A stretch of DNA of 64,000 nt from JAGQOZ01 sp041399205 (GTDB taxonomy: Bacteria; Planctomycetota; Planctomycetia; Pirellulales; Pirellulaceae). The stretch covers positions 62,001 through 126,000 of the forward strand of contig JAWKTK010000017.1 in assembly GCA_041399205.1 (NCBI GenBank), given 5' to 3'. Made by a program: the position numbers and the translations under genes. How positions within the stretch are numbered: position 1 is the first letter of the stretch; every line of letters starts with the position of its first letter. The notes below the pieces were generated by a model, which was not told where the DNA came from, did not search any database, and saw nothing but the letters and a program-made list of their open reading frames with translations. Shown piece after piece: positions 19,430 through 28,610 of this stretch.

Positions 19430-19873
19430 GCTAGTTCCCAGAGCTTGATTTGCGATGGAAGCGATCAACAAGACCGACAGAAACTGCCGCTTCCAAACAG
19501 CAATGCGTATGACTGTACGCAATGATGTCGGCAATAGAACGTTTCATCAATCGGGCAGAACGCAAAAAATTGCCTGAGACGCTCCTGCAGTCAGAAAGAG
19601 TGCGTGACGTTGGATTGAACCGTTCGCCGATTTCGTCTCGAGCATTAGCCCAAGTGCGGAAACTCGCCGAAAGCGGCCAAACTGGGCCGAACCAGCCACG
19701 CAATCTAGATTCCGCTTCCATCACCTCGCCGCAAACGAATTCGATGGCACAAACGCAATCCGGATCGAAGTTCACGGGAATTGCCCGGTTTCGGAAAATT
19801 GTGACAGAACGTTTCGTTAAATATATAGAGACACCATGCAGCGGTTTCCAACTCGAATCCGACGAGGTACACA
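19430..19873. other. divergent intergenic region
   Basis: Lies between the minus-strand SDR gene and the plus-strand surface-protein gene, so it should hold both promoters. A plus-strand frame at 19522-19941 has no recognisable domain and runs into the start of the next gene; I treat it as chance. AT-rich TTAAATATATAGAG near 19817 could be a -10 region for the plus-strand gene. Confidence 0.45.
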
Positions 19874-20167
19874 ATGCTCAGAAAGAAGCGATGCTACGAA
19901 GTCTTGGAAGATCGACGACTACTGGCAGCGCAGGGCTTTGACTTAGTTCAAGCGTTCCAAGCAGATATCACTCGTCAATCCTTCGTCACGGACGTGGACC
20001 AGGACGGCTTGGATGACATTGTGATGGCGTTTCACGTTCAAGGAGACGTCCAGTGGAAACGCAATCTAGCGGACGTCGCGGGACAAGGTGATGTGTTTGG
20101 TTTGCCCCAGACTTTGTTTCGGGTTCCCGATGGATTTTCCGCCATGCAACGGGCCGATCGGATGTAA
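19874..20167 (+). CDS. N-terminal fragment of the FG-GAP surface protein
   Basis: A 97-residue open frame with the LEDRRLLAA export motif (residues 11-19) and the first FG-GAP unit (VTDVDQDGLDDIVMAF). It stops artificially at 20167 after QRADRM. The next frame continues in step with VNGKTDFLAVSETYSWF. Part of the frameshifted gene 19874-25291. Confidence 0.8.
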   Translation: MLRKKRCYEVLEDRRLLAAQGFDLVQAFQADITRQSFVTDVDQDGLDDIVMAFHVQGDVQWKRNLADVAGQGDVFGLPQTLFRVPDGFSAMQRADRM

Positions 20168-21548
20168 ACGGGAAAACAGATTTTCTAGCTGTAAGCGAAA
20201 CCTATTCATGGTTCTTGGCCAGCGATACGAATCTAGAATTCCAGCAACAGACATCGGAAATTCAACCGTTGGCTCGCATCCAAACATTGATGGTCAGCGA
20301 TGCGGACGCGAATGGAAATCGCTTTGTGGTGGCGGCCAGCGAATCTCATGTGGAACTTCTTTCGCTTGATTTGAACCGCAACCTCAAGCGGCTCGACATG
20401 ATCGAGTTAAACCTATATCGGCCGGAACGAATACAATTAGCCGACTGGGATGCCGACGGAAACGTTGAACTGTTCGCCATGACCAACGTTCCAGATGTCC
20501 GCACCAAATCGGTAGTCAAGATTGACATTCGCCATTCTCAATTTTCCGATCCGGTTACGCCAATGTTCTGCCGCCGATGACTTTTTGGTTTTACCTGGCG
20601 CAAGCGTTGCCGATGAAGCGAAGATCATGGTAACGCAGTGGAACAACTGGACGCTGTACGCCTGGCAGCAAGATCAGTTGGTTCCGCTGGTGTCTCGCAC
20701 CATACCAGACTCAATGCCAACGTTGACCATTGACGATCTGGACGGAGATGGCGTGACCGAAATTTTGGCGTTGGGCGATGCCCAACTTGTTCGATTGGAT
20801 TTTGATCTCCAACTGCTCAGCCAATTTCCGATGTCGTCGGATCGTCATCTGGACTGTATCTCACGCCCCGGTCTTTGCTTCTGTGGGACAGGTGACCCCA
20901 GACGATCGGCGTGAACTAATTGTGCAGACCGATGCGACGATGTCGTGGTATGCTCAATCGCCAGGCACGTTTCACGAAATCGAAACGTTCGCCTTGAATC
21001 ATTATCTGTCCGACGCTGCCGATTTTGACCAGACGGCCAAGACGATTTGGTAATGCGGTCGTCCAAAGCGCGAAGTGTGGTTGTCTTCGCAAAATTTCAC
21101 GCCCGTGCCGCTTCATCTTCCGCTGGTTCGACTGACGTCGCCATCCAGGACATTGACAGTGACAGTTTCTGGATTTCGCCTGGCAAGCCCATTCGACCAT
21201 TTATGCCACTCGTTTTGATGCCAACCAACAGCAGTTTCGGCCCGTGGAAACGCTGGTGGAAGCTTCTGCCAATATTTCGTCGTTTCAGATCCAAGACGTG
21301 GACGGTGATGGACTTCCGGATATCGTTTTGGTCAAGATCAACTTCCTCGGCACGCTGGACGTCTTACTCAATCAGGGAGATCAGCGTTACGAACTGGCCC
21401 AGTCTTTTGCGAACGTGACGTCCCTGACGGGTGACATTGCAATTGCGGATCTGGACGGGAATGACGCTCCGGACATTGCCGTGGGTTCCATCGACGCCTC
21501 CTTGGTTCCTCGGGTCCATTTCGGTGCTGTTCAATCGGCAAGGACGCT

Positions 21549-22349
21549 TTGAAGATCCGCTGCAAGTTTCATTGGCGCAGAGAGTTTCTCGCCACGCTGG
21601 ATGCGAATGGCAATGGCCGCGATGAGCTACTGGTTAACGAAACAACCACCAGTAGTTCTTCGCCCAGCACATTGCTGCTGGAATGGGATTCCGAAACAAA
21701 CCGCCTAGACGTAGTTACCAATTTGGAAGGCGGTATCCAACGAGTGACTCGAGTGCGTGACGAAGATGGCGATGGACGAGATGACATTCGCGCGATTTCG
21801 GATTCGGGCTATTCCGCATGGAACGGCACGGAGAACGGTCTGGAAAGAACGCGTCTTTTCAATCCGGCTGGGCGGATGACCTTTGCAACGCTAGTGGATG
21901 TGGACAAAGACGATGTCGACGAATTTGTGTTTGCCAATTCATACGCCTCGCAGCTGACCACGCATTTTGCCGATCCGACGTATGCCAGCGCCGGGCAACC
22001 GTCGTTTCCAGTGCAAACTTGGCACGGATCCTACGCAAACTTTCACGTCGCGGGCGACTTTGACGGAGACGGACAAACGGACTGGGCAACGCTCAACGCT
22101 AGCGGCCTGTATATTGCCGCAGCGGGATCGTCTAGCCATGAATTGCAATCGTGGTTTGATGCGAGCCAATTCGATTTAGACGGAGTGATCGATGTCTTTG
22201 CCTTGCATCAGCCGGAACTGAGACGAGACACCATTGGGTTCGTCGTTTCAAATCGAATGGTGCAATTGGATTTGTTTGCGGGCCATGCTGTGTCGACCCT
22301 GGCATTTCGTTTCCAGAACGGAAACTGTTTTCCCAAGATCTTGATCTAG
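21549..22349 (+). CDS. central FG-GAP fragment of the surface protein
   Basis: A 266-residue open frame with propeller repeats (LDANGNGRDELLVNE, RDEDGDGRDDIRAIS, DVDKDDVDEFVFAN, DFDGDGQTDWATLN). It enters from frame 21244-21552 by a shift near 21550 and leaves to frame 22406-23212 by a shift near 22340. Part of the gene 19874-25291, not an independent protein. Confidence 0.75.
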   Translation: MKIRCKFHWRREFLATLDANGNGRDELLVNETTTSSSSPSTLLLEWDSETNRLDVVTNLEGGIQRVTRVRDEDGDGRDDIRAISDSGYSAWNGTENGLERTRLFNPAGRMTFATLVDVDKDDVDEFVFANSYASQLTTHFADPTYASAGQPSFPVQTWHGSYANFHVAGDFDGDGQTDWATLNASGLYIAAAGSSSHELQSWFDASQFDLDGVIDVFALHQPELRRDTIGFVVSNRMVQLDLFAGHAVSTLAFRFQNGNCFPKILI

Positions 22350-22405
22350 ACGGACGAACCGATCTGATCTGGACCGAACGGGATGCTGCCGACAATACGT
22401 ACCAC

Positions 22406-23212
22406 GTGATGTGGGCTCGGCAAACCGAACACCAGCGTTTTCAGTCTGCTGAGCGACTGGATTCCGTGGGCGAATTGCAGTTCTATGTCAACGATATCTG
22501 GTCGGTCGATTTAAACGGTGATGCCAAGAACGATGTGGTCGTCGCGACTCGTGCGGATATCTTTCTGGCCTTATCGGATGACGACGGTCTTTCTCGCTTC
22601 AAGCCGTTGAACGGTCAGTTTCACGCCAACGCCATTCGCACGGCAGACTTGGATGGGGACGGCGATCAGGACTTGGTCGCTAGAAGTTCCATGATGACCG
22701 TCATCTACGAAAATGATGGCGACGGCAATCTTCGCTTGCAACAGCGAGTCGGTTCGTTGCAGCAAAACTCCAGGGCAGATACATTTGGAAATCTGCTGCT
22801 GGCAGACCTGGATGCGGATGGGCGTATCGACATCGGCAGCAGTTCCACTTGGTATCGGAACCAAACAAATCGTTTTGGCGAACGTGCTTTTGAACCACAA
22901 GTCGATCATCTGCCGGTTCGCTTTGATGTGGTAATGGAAACGAATCCACCGAGTCAAAATCGAGTGCTGGATCTTGAATCGGGACAGCAGTACCAATTGA
23001 CCGATGTGCCCGAATCACCGACGGATTCGCCCTTTGTACCGGCTCGAGACAACTTGCATCTCGCTCTGCTAGACGCCGTCTGGGCCGACGTCGATGGCGA
23101 CGGGACCATGGAAATTGTGGCGGCTGATCGCAATGCGTTATGGCTGTTCGAGCCGGTTCTGGATGGTTGGACGAAAGTACCAAGATTTTGGACGGGCGCT
23201 TTGATGAGTTAG
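22406..23212 (+). CDS. central FG-GAP fragment of the surface protein
   Basis: A 268-residue frame carrying further FG-GAP units (DLNGDAKNDVVVAT, DLDGDGDQDLVARS, DLDADGRIDIGSS, DVDGDGTMEIVAAD). It ends by frameshift near 23170, where LDGW is followed in the other frame by STKILDGRFDELAALDANQDG. Part of the gene 19874-25291. Confidence 0.75.
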   Translation: MMWARQTEHQRFQSAERLDSVGELQFYVNDIWSVDLNGDAKNDVVVATRADIFLALSDDDGLSRFKPLNGQFHANAIRTADLDGDGDQDLVARSSMMTVIYENDGDGNLRLQQRVGSLQQNSRADTFGNLLLADLDADGRIDIGSSSTWYRNQTNRFGERAFEPQVDHLPVRFDVVMETNPPSQNRVLDLESGQQYQLTDVPESPTDSPFVPARDNLHLALLDAVWADVDGDGTMEIVAADRNALWLFEPVLDGWTKVPRFWTGALMS

Positions 23213-24081
23213 CGGCGCTGGACGCGAACCAAGATGGAGCGGATGAAATCTATCAACCTCAGGTGCGAGGCTGGTTGCGAATGGACCAGGGACATTGGAT
23301 CGGTCACATTGGCAACTATGACAGTTCCGACACAACGTTTGCCAACGCTTTTGACTACGATAACGATGGAGATTTAGATCTAGGATATAGCACACGGTCC
23401 GGTGGCTATTTCTCGGAAAACATCGCCAGGACAACTCATGAACTCTCAGGCTATCCGCTTAGCTTCCCAAGGCGAAACATGGGTCGTGGGTCAGCTGGAT
23501 TCGGACAGCGCGAGAACGATATCGTGACGGCGTCTCGAAGAACTCTGTTTCTGCATTTCAATATCGGCTCGGAAACGTTTAACACGAACCGTCCCGAACG
23601 GCAAATTCTGTTCGATCACAATGTCTTGCCCGCACTGGCCGATCTGAACCATGATGGTTGGACCGACTTGTTGGTTGCCACAAATGGTCAAGTTCGCTGG
23701 TTCGCTAATTCGGCGACAGGTCTTGCTGACGAATCACAATTATTGGCAGAATCGGACGTCGCCGACGCATTGGCCTTTCACTCGCAAGACATCGACGGTA
23801 ACGGAGAAATCGATTTTCTGCTGGAAGGTGTGTCTGACACACAGATTTTGCTTGCTAACGGTGGCAGCTATGTGCGTGCCCCGCTGCCCGGTACAGATTT
23901 GAAGTTTGCCGAACGAGACTTGGACGGCAGCGCGAAAATTCTGAGCATCGGCGTGCACGGCCAGCTGCAAATTTCATCCGTCACTCAAGATTTGGCAGTG
24001 ACAACGTCGGTCATCCATCGGCGATACTCGCGGCCTGTAGCCGCAGATTTTGACCAACACGACGGGCGGCTGGGTTCTTGA
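23140..24081 (+). CDS. central FG-GAP fragment of the surface protein
   Basis: A 313-residue frame with FG-GAP units (LDANQDGADEIYQ, YDNDGDLDLGYS, DLNHDGWTDLLVA, DIDGNGEIDFLLEG). The stop at 24079-24081 is followed in the same frame by renewed coding-like sequence from 24091, consistent with two compensating indels around 24070-24100. Part of the gene 19874-25291. Confidence 0.75.
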   Translation: MAVRAGSGWLDESTKILDGRFDELAALDANQDGADEIYQPQVRGWLRMDQGHWIGHIGNYDSSDTTFANAFDYDNDGDLDLGYSTRSGGYFSENIARTTHELSGYPLSFPRRNMGRGSAGFGQRENDIVTASRRTLFLHFNIGSETFNTNRPERQILFDHNVLPALADLNHDGWTDLLVATNGQVRWFANSATGLADESQLLAESDVADALAFHSQDIDGNGEIDFLLEGVSDTQILLANGGSYVRAPLPGTDLKFAERDLDGSAKILSIGVHGQLQISSVTQDLAVTTSVIHRRYSRPVAADFDQHDGRLGS

Positions 24082-24090
24082 CGTACCGCG

Positions 24091-24729
24091 GTGACCGTAG
24101 GCGTCAGTCTTGGCCGTCACGAAGCTGCTGCCGGCGAAAACCACATCATCGTCAATGAAGACTACACCTCTGGTCAGTTTCCGGCCGACGTCAATGGCGA
24201 TGGTTGGCTGGACGTTGCGATCATGGAAAATCGATACTTCACTTGGTTCGCAAACCAACGCGGCGCGGCGTTTGAAATACAGCCCGCATTTGACTTTGAA
24301 CCATCCATAATGACGCAAATGGCTGACTTAGATAACGACGGTGATCTGGACCTTCTTCGACATGTTGGTTCGCAGGGAATCGTTTGGAACGAAAACTTAG
24401 ACGACCATTTCGGCGCAGATCAGTTGTTAATAGACGTTGAAAGTCGAGTTCAGCAGGTCATCGTTTTCGACGCGAATCAAGACGGTTTGAATGAGCTGCT
24501 GGTGACGTTTCCATCCGGTCTTGCTCAGTTGCATTTGGGAATTGGCCATGGAGCCATCGCGGCACAGCCGATTGTGTTGGACGTGCCGTGGAGCGTAACG
24601 ACCGCCGCTGATGTAGATCAAGACGGACGAATTGATTTATTGGGTGATAACGGACAATGGCTGCGCAATGCGGGACACGCTTTTGCGGAAGCTGTCCAGT
24701 TGATTCCGGAAACACATATTGCGCGGTGA
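24091..24729 (+). CDS. C-proximal FG-GAP fragment of the surface protein
   Basis: A 212-residue frame with DVNGDGWLDVAIMEN, DLDNDGDLDLLRHV, FDANQDGLNELLV and DVDQDGRIDLLGDN. After 24715 the coding frame shifts (YCAVKDYDHDGDMDLAVDHY) for about 40 codons before shifting again. Part of the gene 19874-25291. Confidence 0.75.
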   Translation: MTVGVSLGRHEAAAGENHIIVNEDYTSGQFPADVNGDGWLDVAIMENRYFTWFANQRGAAFEIQPAFDFEPSIMTQMADLDNDGDLDLLRHVGSQGIVWNENLDDHFGADQLLIDVESRVQQVIVFDANQDGLNELLVTFPSGLAQLHLGIGHGAIAAQPIVLDVPWSVTTAADVDQDGRIDLLGDNGQWLRNAGHAFAEAVQLIPETHIAR

Positions 24730-24735
24730 AAGACT

Positions 24736-25291
24736 ATGATCACGATGGTGACATGGACTTGGCAGTGGATCACTATGCCGGTTGGCGAGAAAACAATGGC
24801 CAGGAAATTTTCCGTTCGGCACGAATTATTGCCACCAGAATTTGCAAACCTGGAACCTCGGCCCATCGACTTGAATCGGGACGGCATTGATGAATTCCTG
24901 GTGACGGATCTTGCGATTGGTATTGTCGAATCGAAATCAATGTACGATTTCAATAGGGATGGAAGATTGTCCGCTGCGGACCTCCAGCCATTGCACGCGG
25001 CGATTCACTCCACATCCGACGAATTGCGATTTGACGTGAATCATGATGGACGAGTTTCCAGAATTGACGGAGTCATTTTTGTGGAAACGATCTTGCAATA
25101 TGGACGTCGCCGACGTCAACGCGGATAGCGTTTTTGATTCGGCCGATTTGGTGCAGATGTTTCAAGCGGCCGAGTACGAACAAGGCGCTACGGCCACGTG
25201 GTCACAGGGCGATCTCGACTTGGACGGAAGGTTCGATTCGGCCGATTTGGTATTCGCGTTTCAGCGATCTGTTTTTCGTCAAGGCAATTAG
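24736..25291 (+). CDS. dockerin-like C-terminus of the surface protein (two frames)
   Basis: Frame 24736-25128 (meaningful from about 24830) gives LNRDGIDEFLV and a dockerin-like EF-hand pair (YDFNRDGRLSAADLQ and FDVNHDGRVSRIDGV). Frame 25043-25291 continues with DVADVNADSVFDSADLVQM and DLDLDGRFDSADLVFAF, a second pair, ending in a natural stop. Dockerin-type repeats bind calcium and often a cohesin partner; no cohesin is visible in this window. Confidence 0.75.
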
Positions 25292-25713
25292 GCATTTTAT
25301 CTATTGTTCAACGTCATTCCGCCATTTTTTCGCCGCAAACAGGCGCTTCCCTGCGTCTTCGGAACGGCTTGTCTTGCTTCCGTTTTTTACGTCTGCTACG
25401 CTGAACCGTTTGCACTTGGTTCGCTGAAACGAACAGGGCGAACCGAACCGTTTGAAGTAGCGTTTTCGTAGCCCGAAACGTAAGTGAGGGTAAATTGGCC
25501 GCTTCTGCAGTCCCTCGCTGACGCTTCGGGCTAGGAAATACGCAGAAGTCCGTCGCTGACGCTTCGGGCTAGAAATTCGGCCGGGAAAACGCAAGGGTGA
25601 TATTTCAACAAGCGTTAGTAACGGACGTGTCGGACAAACCAATGTGCAGGCTTCAAAAAGCCATTTAGCGAACGTGATGATTGAACCGTCGAGTCGACAG
25701 CTGGGAGACATCA
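25292..25713. other. intergenic region with dispersed repeat
   Basis: Holds the repeat at 25469-25572. A minus-strand frame at 25301-26053 overlaps both the repeat and uvrA and is not considered real. Possible uvrA ribosome-binding site GGGAGA near 25704. Confidence 0.55.
25469..25572. repeat. dispersed inverted repeat (GCCCGAAGCGTCAGCGAGG type)
   Basis: Left arm TAGCCCGAAACGTAAGTGAG at 25469-25488. Right arm at 25511-25533 contains CTCGCTGACGCTTCGGGCTA, its imperfect reverse complement. A second right-arm copy lies at 25549-25572 (CGTCGCTGACGCTTCGGGCT). It sits between genes, as do the other palindromic elements of the window. Confidence 0.8.
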
Positions 25714-28548
25714 TTGGATTACCTGGTACCGAATAACGATCGTGAACAAGAATCGATTCAAGGTCGCGGCGCGCAGTCAACAATTTGCAGGACATCAGCG
25801 TCGCATTGCCTCGTGACCAGATGATCGTCATCACCGGACCCAGCGGTTCGGGCAAGAGTTCGTTGGCGTTTGACACTTTGTTTGCAGAAGGCCAACGACA
25901 GTATTGAAAGCCTATCGGTTTATGCTCGGCAATTTCTGGACCAGCTGCAACGTCCCGATGTGGACTTGATTGAAGGGGCTGCAGCCGACCATTTGCATTG
26001 ATCAGGTAGCGTACGGGACAGCTGAACCGTCGCAGCACGGTTGCCACTGTCACGGAAGTCTATGATCACTTGCGATTATTGATGGCTCGATTGGGCAAGG
26101 CCGATTGCTACAAATGCGGCCAGCCGATTCAGCAGCTCAATCCCGAGCAGATTCAAGATCGCCTGATGGATTTGCCAGAAGACACCAAGATGATGTTGAT
26201 GGCGCCGATGGTCCGAGGCCGCAAGGGCATCCACCGTGATGTGTTTGCAAAAATTCGCAAAGCCAGGTTTCGAGCCCGAATCGACGGGATGGTCTACGAC
26301 CTGGACGATTTGCCCGAACTTTCGCCCAAAAAGAATCACCAAATCGATGCGATTGTAGATCGAATCATCATTCGTCCCGGCGTGCGAGCTCGTTTGGGCG
26401 AATCGATCCGGTTGGCTATCAATCACGGCGAAGGCTTGGTGGTGGCGTGTTATTTGCTGCCCGATCAAGATGCGCAATGACGAATGGCATGACGAACTCT
26501 TTAGCACGCGTTACGCCTGTCCCGATTGCAATATCAGCTACGCCGAACTGGAGCCTAGAACTTCCAGTTTCAACCAGCCCCTACTGGCGGCTGTGAAATC
26601 TGTGAAGGCTTGGGGACGCTGGAAGAATTTGATCCGGAGATGATCATTCCTGACACATCGTTGTCACTGGCCAACAGCGCCGTGCGGCTTGGAAGGCACC
26701 GGCTGCAACGCTGAAGAAAGGACGATTAGCACTAGAAAAATTCTTGGATGCGGCCAAGATTCCAATCGATTCAACCGTAGCGTTCTGCCACCGCAATGAA
26801 CGAAGAACTTTTTTACGGTGACCAGAAGAACTTCTTGGGGTTGGTGATGCTGCTAGAACAAGAATATTCGACCTGTCGCAGCAAGACGCATGAGCGAGTT
26901 GGAAGCGTTTCGCGGTCAGCGGTGCAAAGCGTGCGGCGGTTCGCGACTTCGCCAGGAAGCGATGAACGTTCGCTTGCACGACAAAGCGATCCACGAGATC
27001 ACTCGGCCGCCCATCACCGACGCCATTATTTTCTTTGACTCCATCCCCTTAGACGACAGGGAGGAACCGATTGGCCGACCGCTGTTGAACGAGATTTCCA
27101 AACGCCTGCAGTTCTTGCAAAAAGTAGGCGTTGGCTATTTGACGCTGGATCGATCAGCGGACACGCTCAGCGGCGGAGAATTGCAACGAGTCCGCTTGGC
27201 GACGGGCATCGGTTCGGGCTTGGTAGGCGTTTGCTACATTTTGGACGAACCATCCATCGGTCTGCATCCGCGAGATAACCAGCGATTGATTTCGTCACTG
27301 CGTGAACTCCAAGGATTAGGCAACACGGTCATTGTGGTCGAACATGACGAAGCGATGATGCGGCAAGCAGACCACTTGTTGGACATCGGTCCCGGCGCCG
27401 GTACGTTAGGCGGTACGATTTGTGCTCAGGGCACGCCTGCACAAGTTGCCGCCAACGGTTCCATCACGGGCAGTTTTCTTTCAGGGCGAACCAAAATTGA
27501 CGTTCCGCAGCAGCGTCGCAAAACGACCAAGACCAATTCGATCACCATCGAAGGAGCTTCACTGAACAATCTGCAGGACGTGGAAGTTCGCATTCCGTTA
27601 GGCGTGTTGGTGTGCGTGACCGGCGTCAGTGGTTCGGGCAAGAGTTCGCTGATTTACGAAACATTGGCGCCGGCGCTGATACGACGCTTGGGAGGCATGG
27701 CGGCCAAACCGGGACCGCATACCAGTCTGCGTGGCGTGAAGCAAATTGACAAAGTGATTCAAATTGATCAAACGCCCATCGGTCGGACGCCGCGCAGCAA
27801 CCCGGCAACGTTCACGGGATTGTTTGACGAGATTCGCAAAGTCTTTGCGGGAACGCGAGAAGCCAAACAACGAGGTTTCAATGCTTCGCGTTTTAGCTTT
27901 AACGTCAAAGGCGGGCGGTGCGAAGCGTGCCAGGGTCAAGGAACGCAGAAAATTGAAATGAGCTTCCTGCCCGATATGTACGTGACGTGCGACGAATGCC
28001 ACGGCGCAAGATTCAATTTGCAGACATTGCGAGTTCGCTACAAGGGACAATCGATTGCAGACGTGTTGGAAATGCGAGTGGACGAAGCGGTGGAATTCTT
28101 TGAAAACTTTTCGAACATTTCGCGATTGGTGAAAACACTGCACGACGTGGGGCTCGGCTATCTACCGCTTGGCCAAGCCTCGACAACTTTGTCTGGCGGC
28201 GAAGCTCAGCGAATCAAGCTGGCCACAGAACTGGCACGAATTGACACTGGAAAAACGCTGTATTTATTGGACGAACCCACCACCGGCCTCCATTTTGTCG
28301 ATGTCCAGAGGTTACTGAACGTGATGAATCAGCTGGTCGACAAGGGAAATACGGTGGTGGTGATTGAACACAATTTGGACATCATCAAGTCGGCCGATTG
28401 GCTGATTGATCTGGGTCCGGAAGGCGGACAAGCCGGCGGACAAGTCATTGGCACCGGCACGCCCGAGGAACTGACACAGCTGGACGCAAGTCACACGGGA
28501 TTGGCATTGCGAGAAGTACTGGCGGACAGAGACAAATCCGTTGCGTAG
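25714..28548 (+). CDS. uvrA: excinuclease ABC subunit A, first half frameshifted
   Basis: Damage-recognition ATPase of nucleotide excision repair. A TTG at 25714 after GGGAGA gives a plausible start (LDYLVPNNDRE). The Walker A motif GPSGSGKSS (about 25837) and ARQFLDQLQRPDVDLIEG are readable but in different frames. Four G at 25975-25978, where three would hold the frame into LQPTICIDQ, mark one shift. The middle piece 26070-26480 is intact, and the zinc-finger stretch CPDCNISYAELEPR spans more shifts at 26480-26890. From 26890 to 28548 (552 codons) the frame is clean: LSGGELQRVRLATG, second Walker A GVSGSGKSSL, CEACQGQGTQ zinc module and LSGGEAQRIKLATEL. Likely functional in the organism, with errors in the assembly. 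Confidence 0.9.
26070..26480 (+). CDS. uvrA: uvrA internal fragment
   Basis: A 136-residue in-frame piece of UvrA following STVATVTEVYDHL. It includes MARLGKADCYKCGQPIQQLN, where the first zinc-binding cysteine pair of UvrA lies, and the UvrB-interaction region (MLMAPMVRGRKGIHRDVF). Part of the frameshifted gene 25714-28548. Confidence 0.75.
   Translation: MRLLMARLGKADCYKCGQPIQQLNPEQIQDRLMDLPEDTKMMLMAPMVRGRKGIHRDVFAKIRKARFRARIDGMVYDLDDLPELSPKKNHQIDAIVDRIIIRPGVRARLGESIRLAINHGEGLVVACYLLPDQDAQ
26890..28548 (+). CDS. uvrA: uvrA C-terminal two thirds (clean frame)
   Basis: A 552-residue continuous frame with the first ABC signature (DTLSGGELQRVRL), Walker B (VCYILDEPSIGLHP), the second nucleotide-binding domain with GVSGSGKSS, the CEACQGQGTQ and CDECHG zinc cysteines, and the second signature and Walker B (TLYLLDEPTTGLHF). 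Part of the gene 25714-28548, separated from the rest only by frameshifts. Confidence 0.85.
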   Translation: MSELEAFRGQRCKACGGSRLRQEAMNVRLHDKAIHEITRPPITDAIIFFDSIPLDDREEPIGRPLLNEISKRLQFLQKVGVGYLTLDRSADTLSGGELQRVRLATGIGSGLVGVCYILDEPSIGLHPRDNQRLISSLRELQGLGNTVIVVEHDEAMMRQADHLLDIGPGAGTLGGTICAQGTPAQVAANGSITGSFLSGRTKIDVPQQRRKTTKTNSITIEGASLNNLQDVEVRIPLGVLVCVTGVSGSGKSSLIYETLAPALIRRLGGMAAKPGPHTSLRGVKQIDKVIQIDQTPIGRTPRSNPATFTGLFDEIRKVFAGTREAKQRGFNASRFSFNVKGGRCEACQGQGTQKIEMSFLPDMYVTCDECHGARFNLQTLRVRYKGQSIADVLEMRVDEAVEFFENFSNISRLVKTLHDVGLGYLPLGQASTTLSGGEAQRIKLATELARIDTGKTLYLLDEPTTGLHFVDVQRLLNVMNQLVDKGNTVVVIEHNLDIIKSADWLIDLGPEGGQAGGQVIGTGTPEELTQLDASHTGLALREVLADRDKSVA

Positions 28549-28610
28549 AATCTAATCAAGGGTTCGTGCTTAGGAAATTGCAAAAACGAGTGACGACGCG
28601 GGAGAAAAGA

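Larger units (their letters stand above)
19874..25291 (+). pseudogene. FG-GAP/VCBS surface protein with LEPR-XLL start and dockerin-like end, multiply frameshifted
   Basis: Coherent pieces of one protein of about 1800 residues. It opens with MLRKKRCYEVLEDRRLLAAQ, the planctomycete LEPR-XLL export motif, after GAGGT. Beta-propeller repeats follow (DVDQDGLDDIVM, DVDGDGLPDIVL, DLDGDGDQDLVA, DVNGDGWLDVAI), and the end has two pairs of calcium EF-hands (DFNRDGRLSAADL, DLDLDGRFDSADLV) like dockerin type I. Pieces in order: 19874-20167, 20168-20580, 20522-20914, 20778-21053, 21244-21552, 21549-22349, 22406-23212, 23140-24081, 24091-24729, a short piece around 24700-24830, 24736-25128 and 25043-25291. 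At 20160, adding one base joins MQRAD to DVNGKTDFLAV. Stops arise only through shifts, so assembly indels are likelier than decay. Confidence 0.88.

Noticed and set aside
19522..19941. 139-residue plus-strand frame before the surface-protein gene
   Set aside because: No domain, runs into the LEDRRLLA start in another frame, and no ribosome-binding site.
25301..26053. 250-residue minus-strand frame over the dispersed repeat and uvrA start
   Set aside because: It crosses the inverted repeat and lies antisense to uvrA sequence; arginine-rich text without any family pattern.
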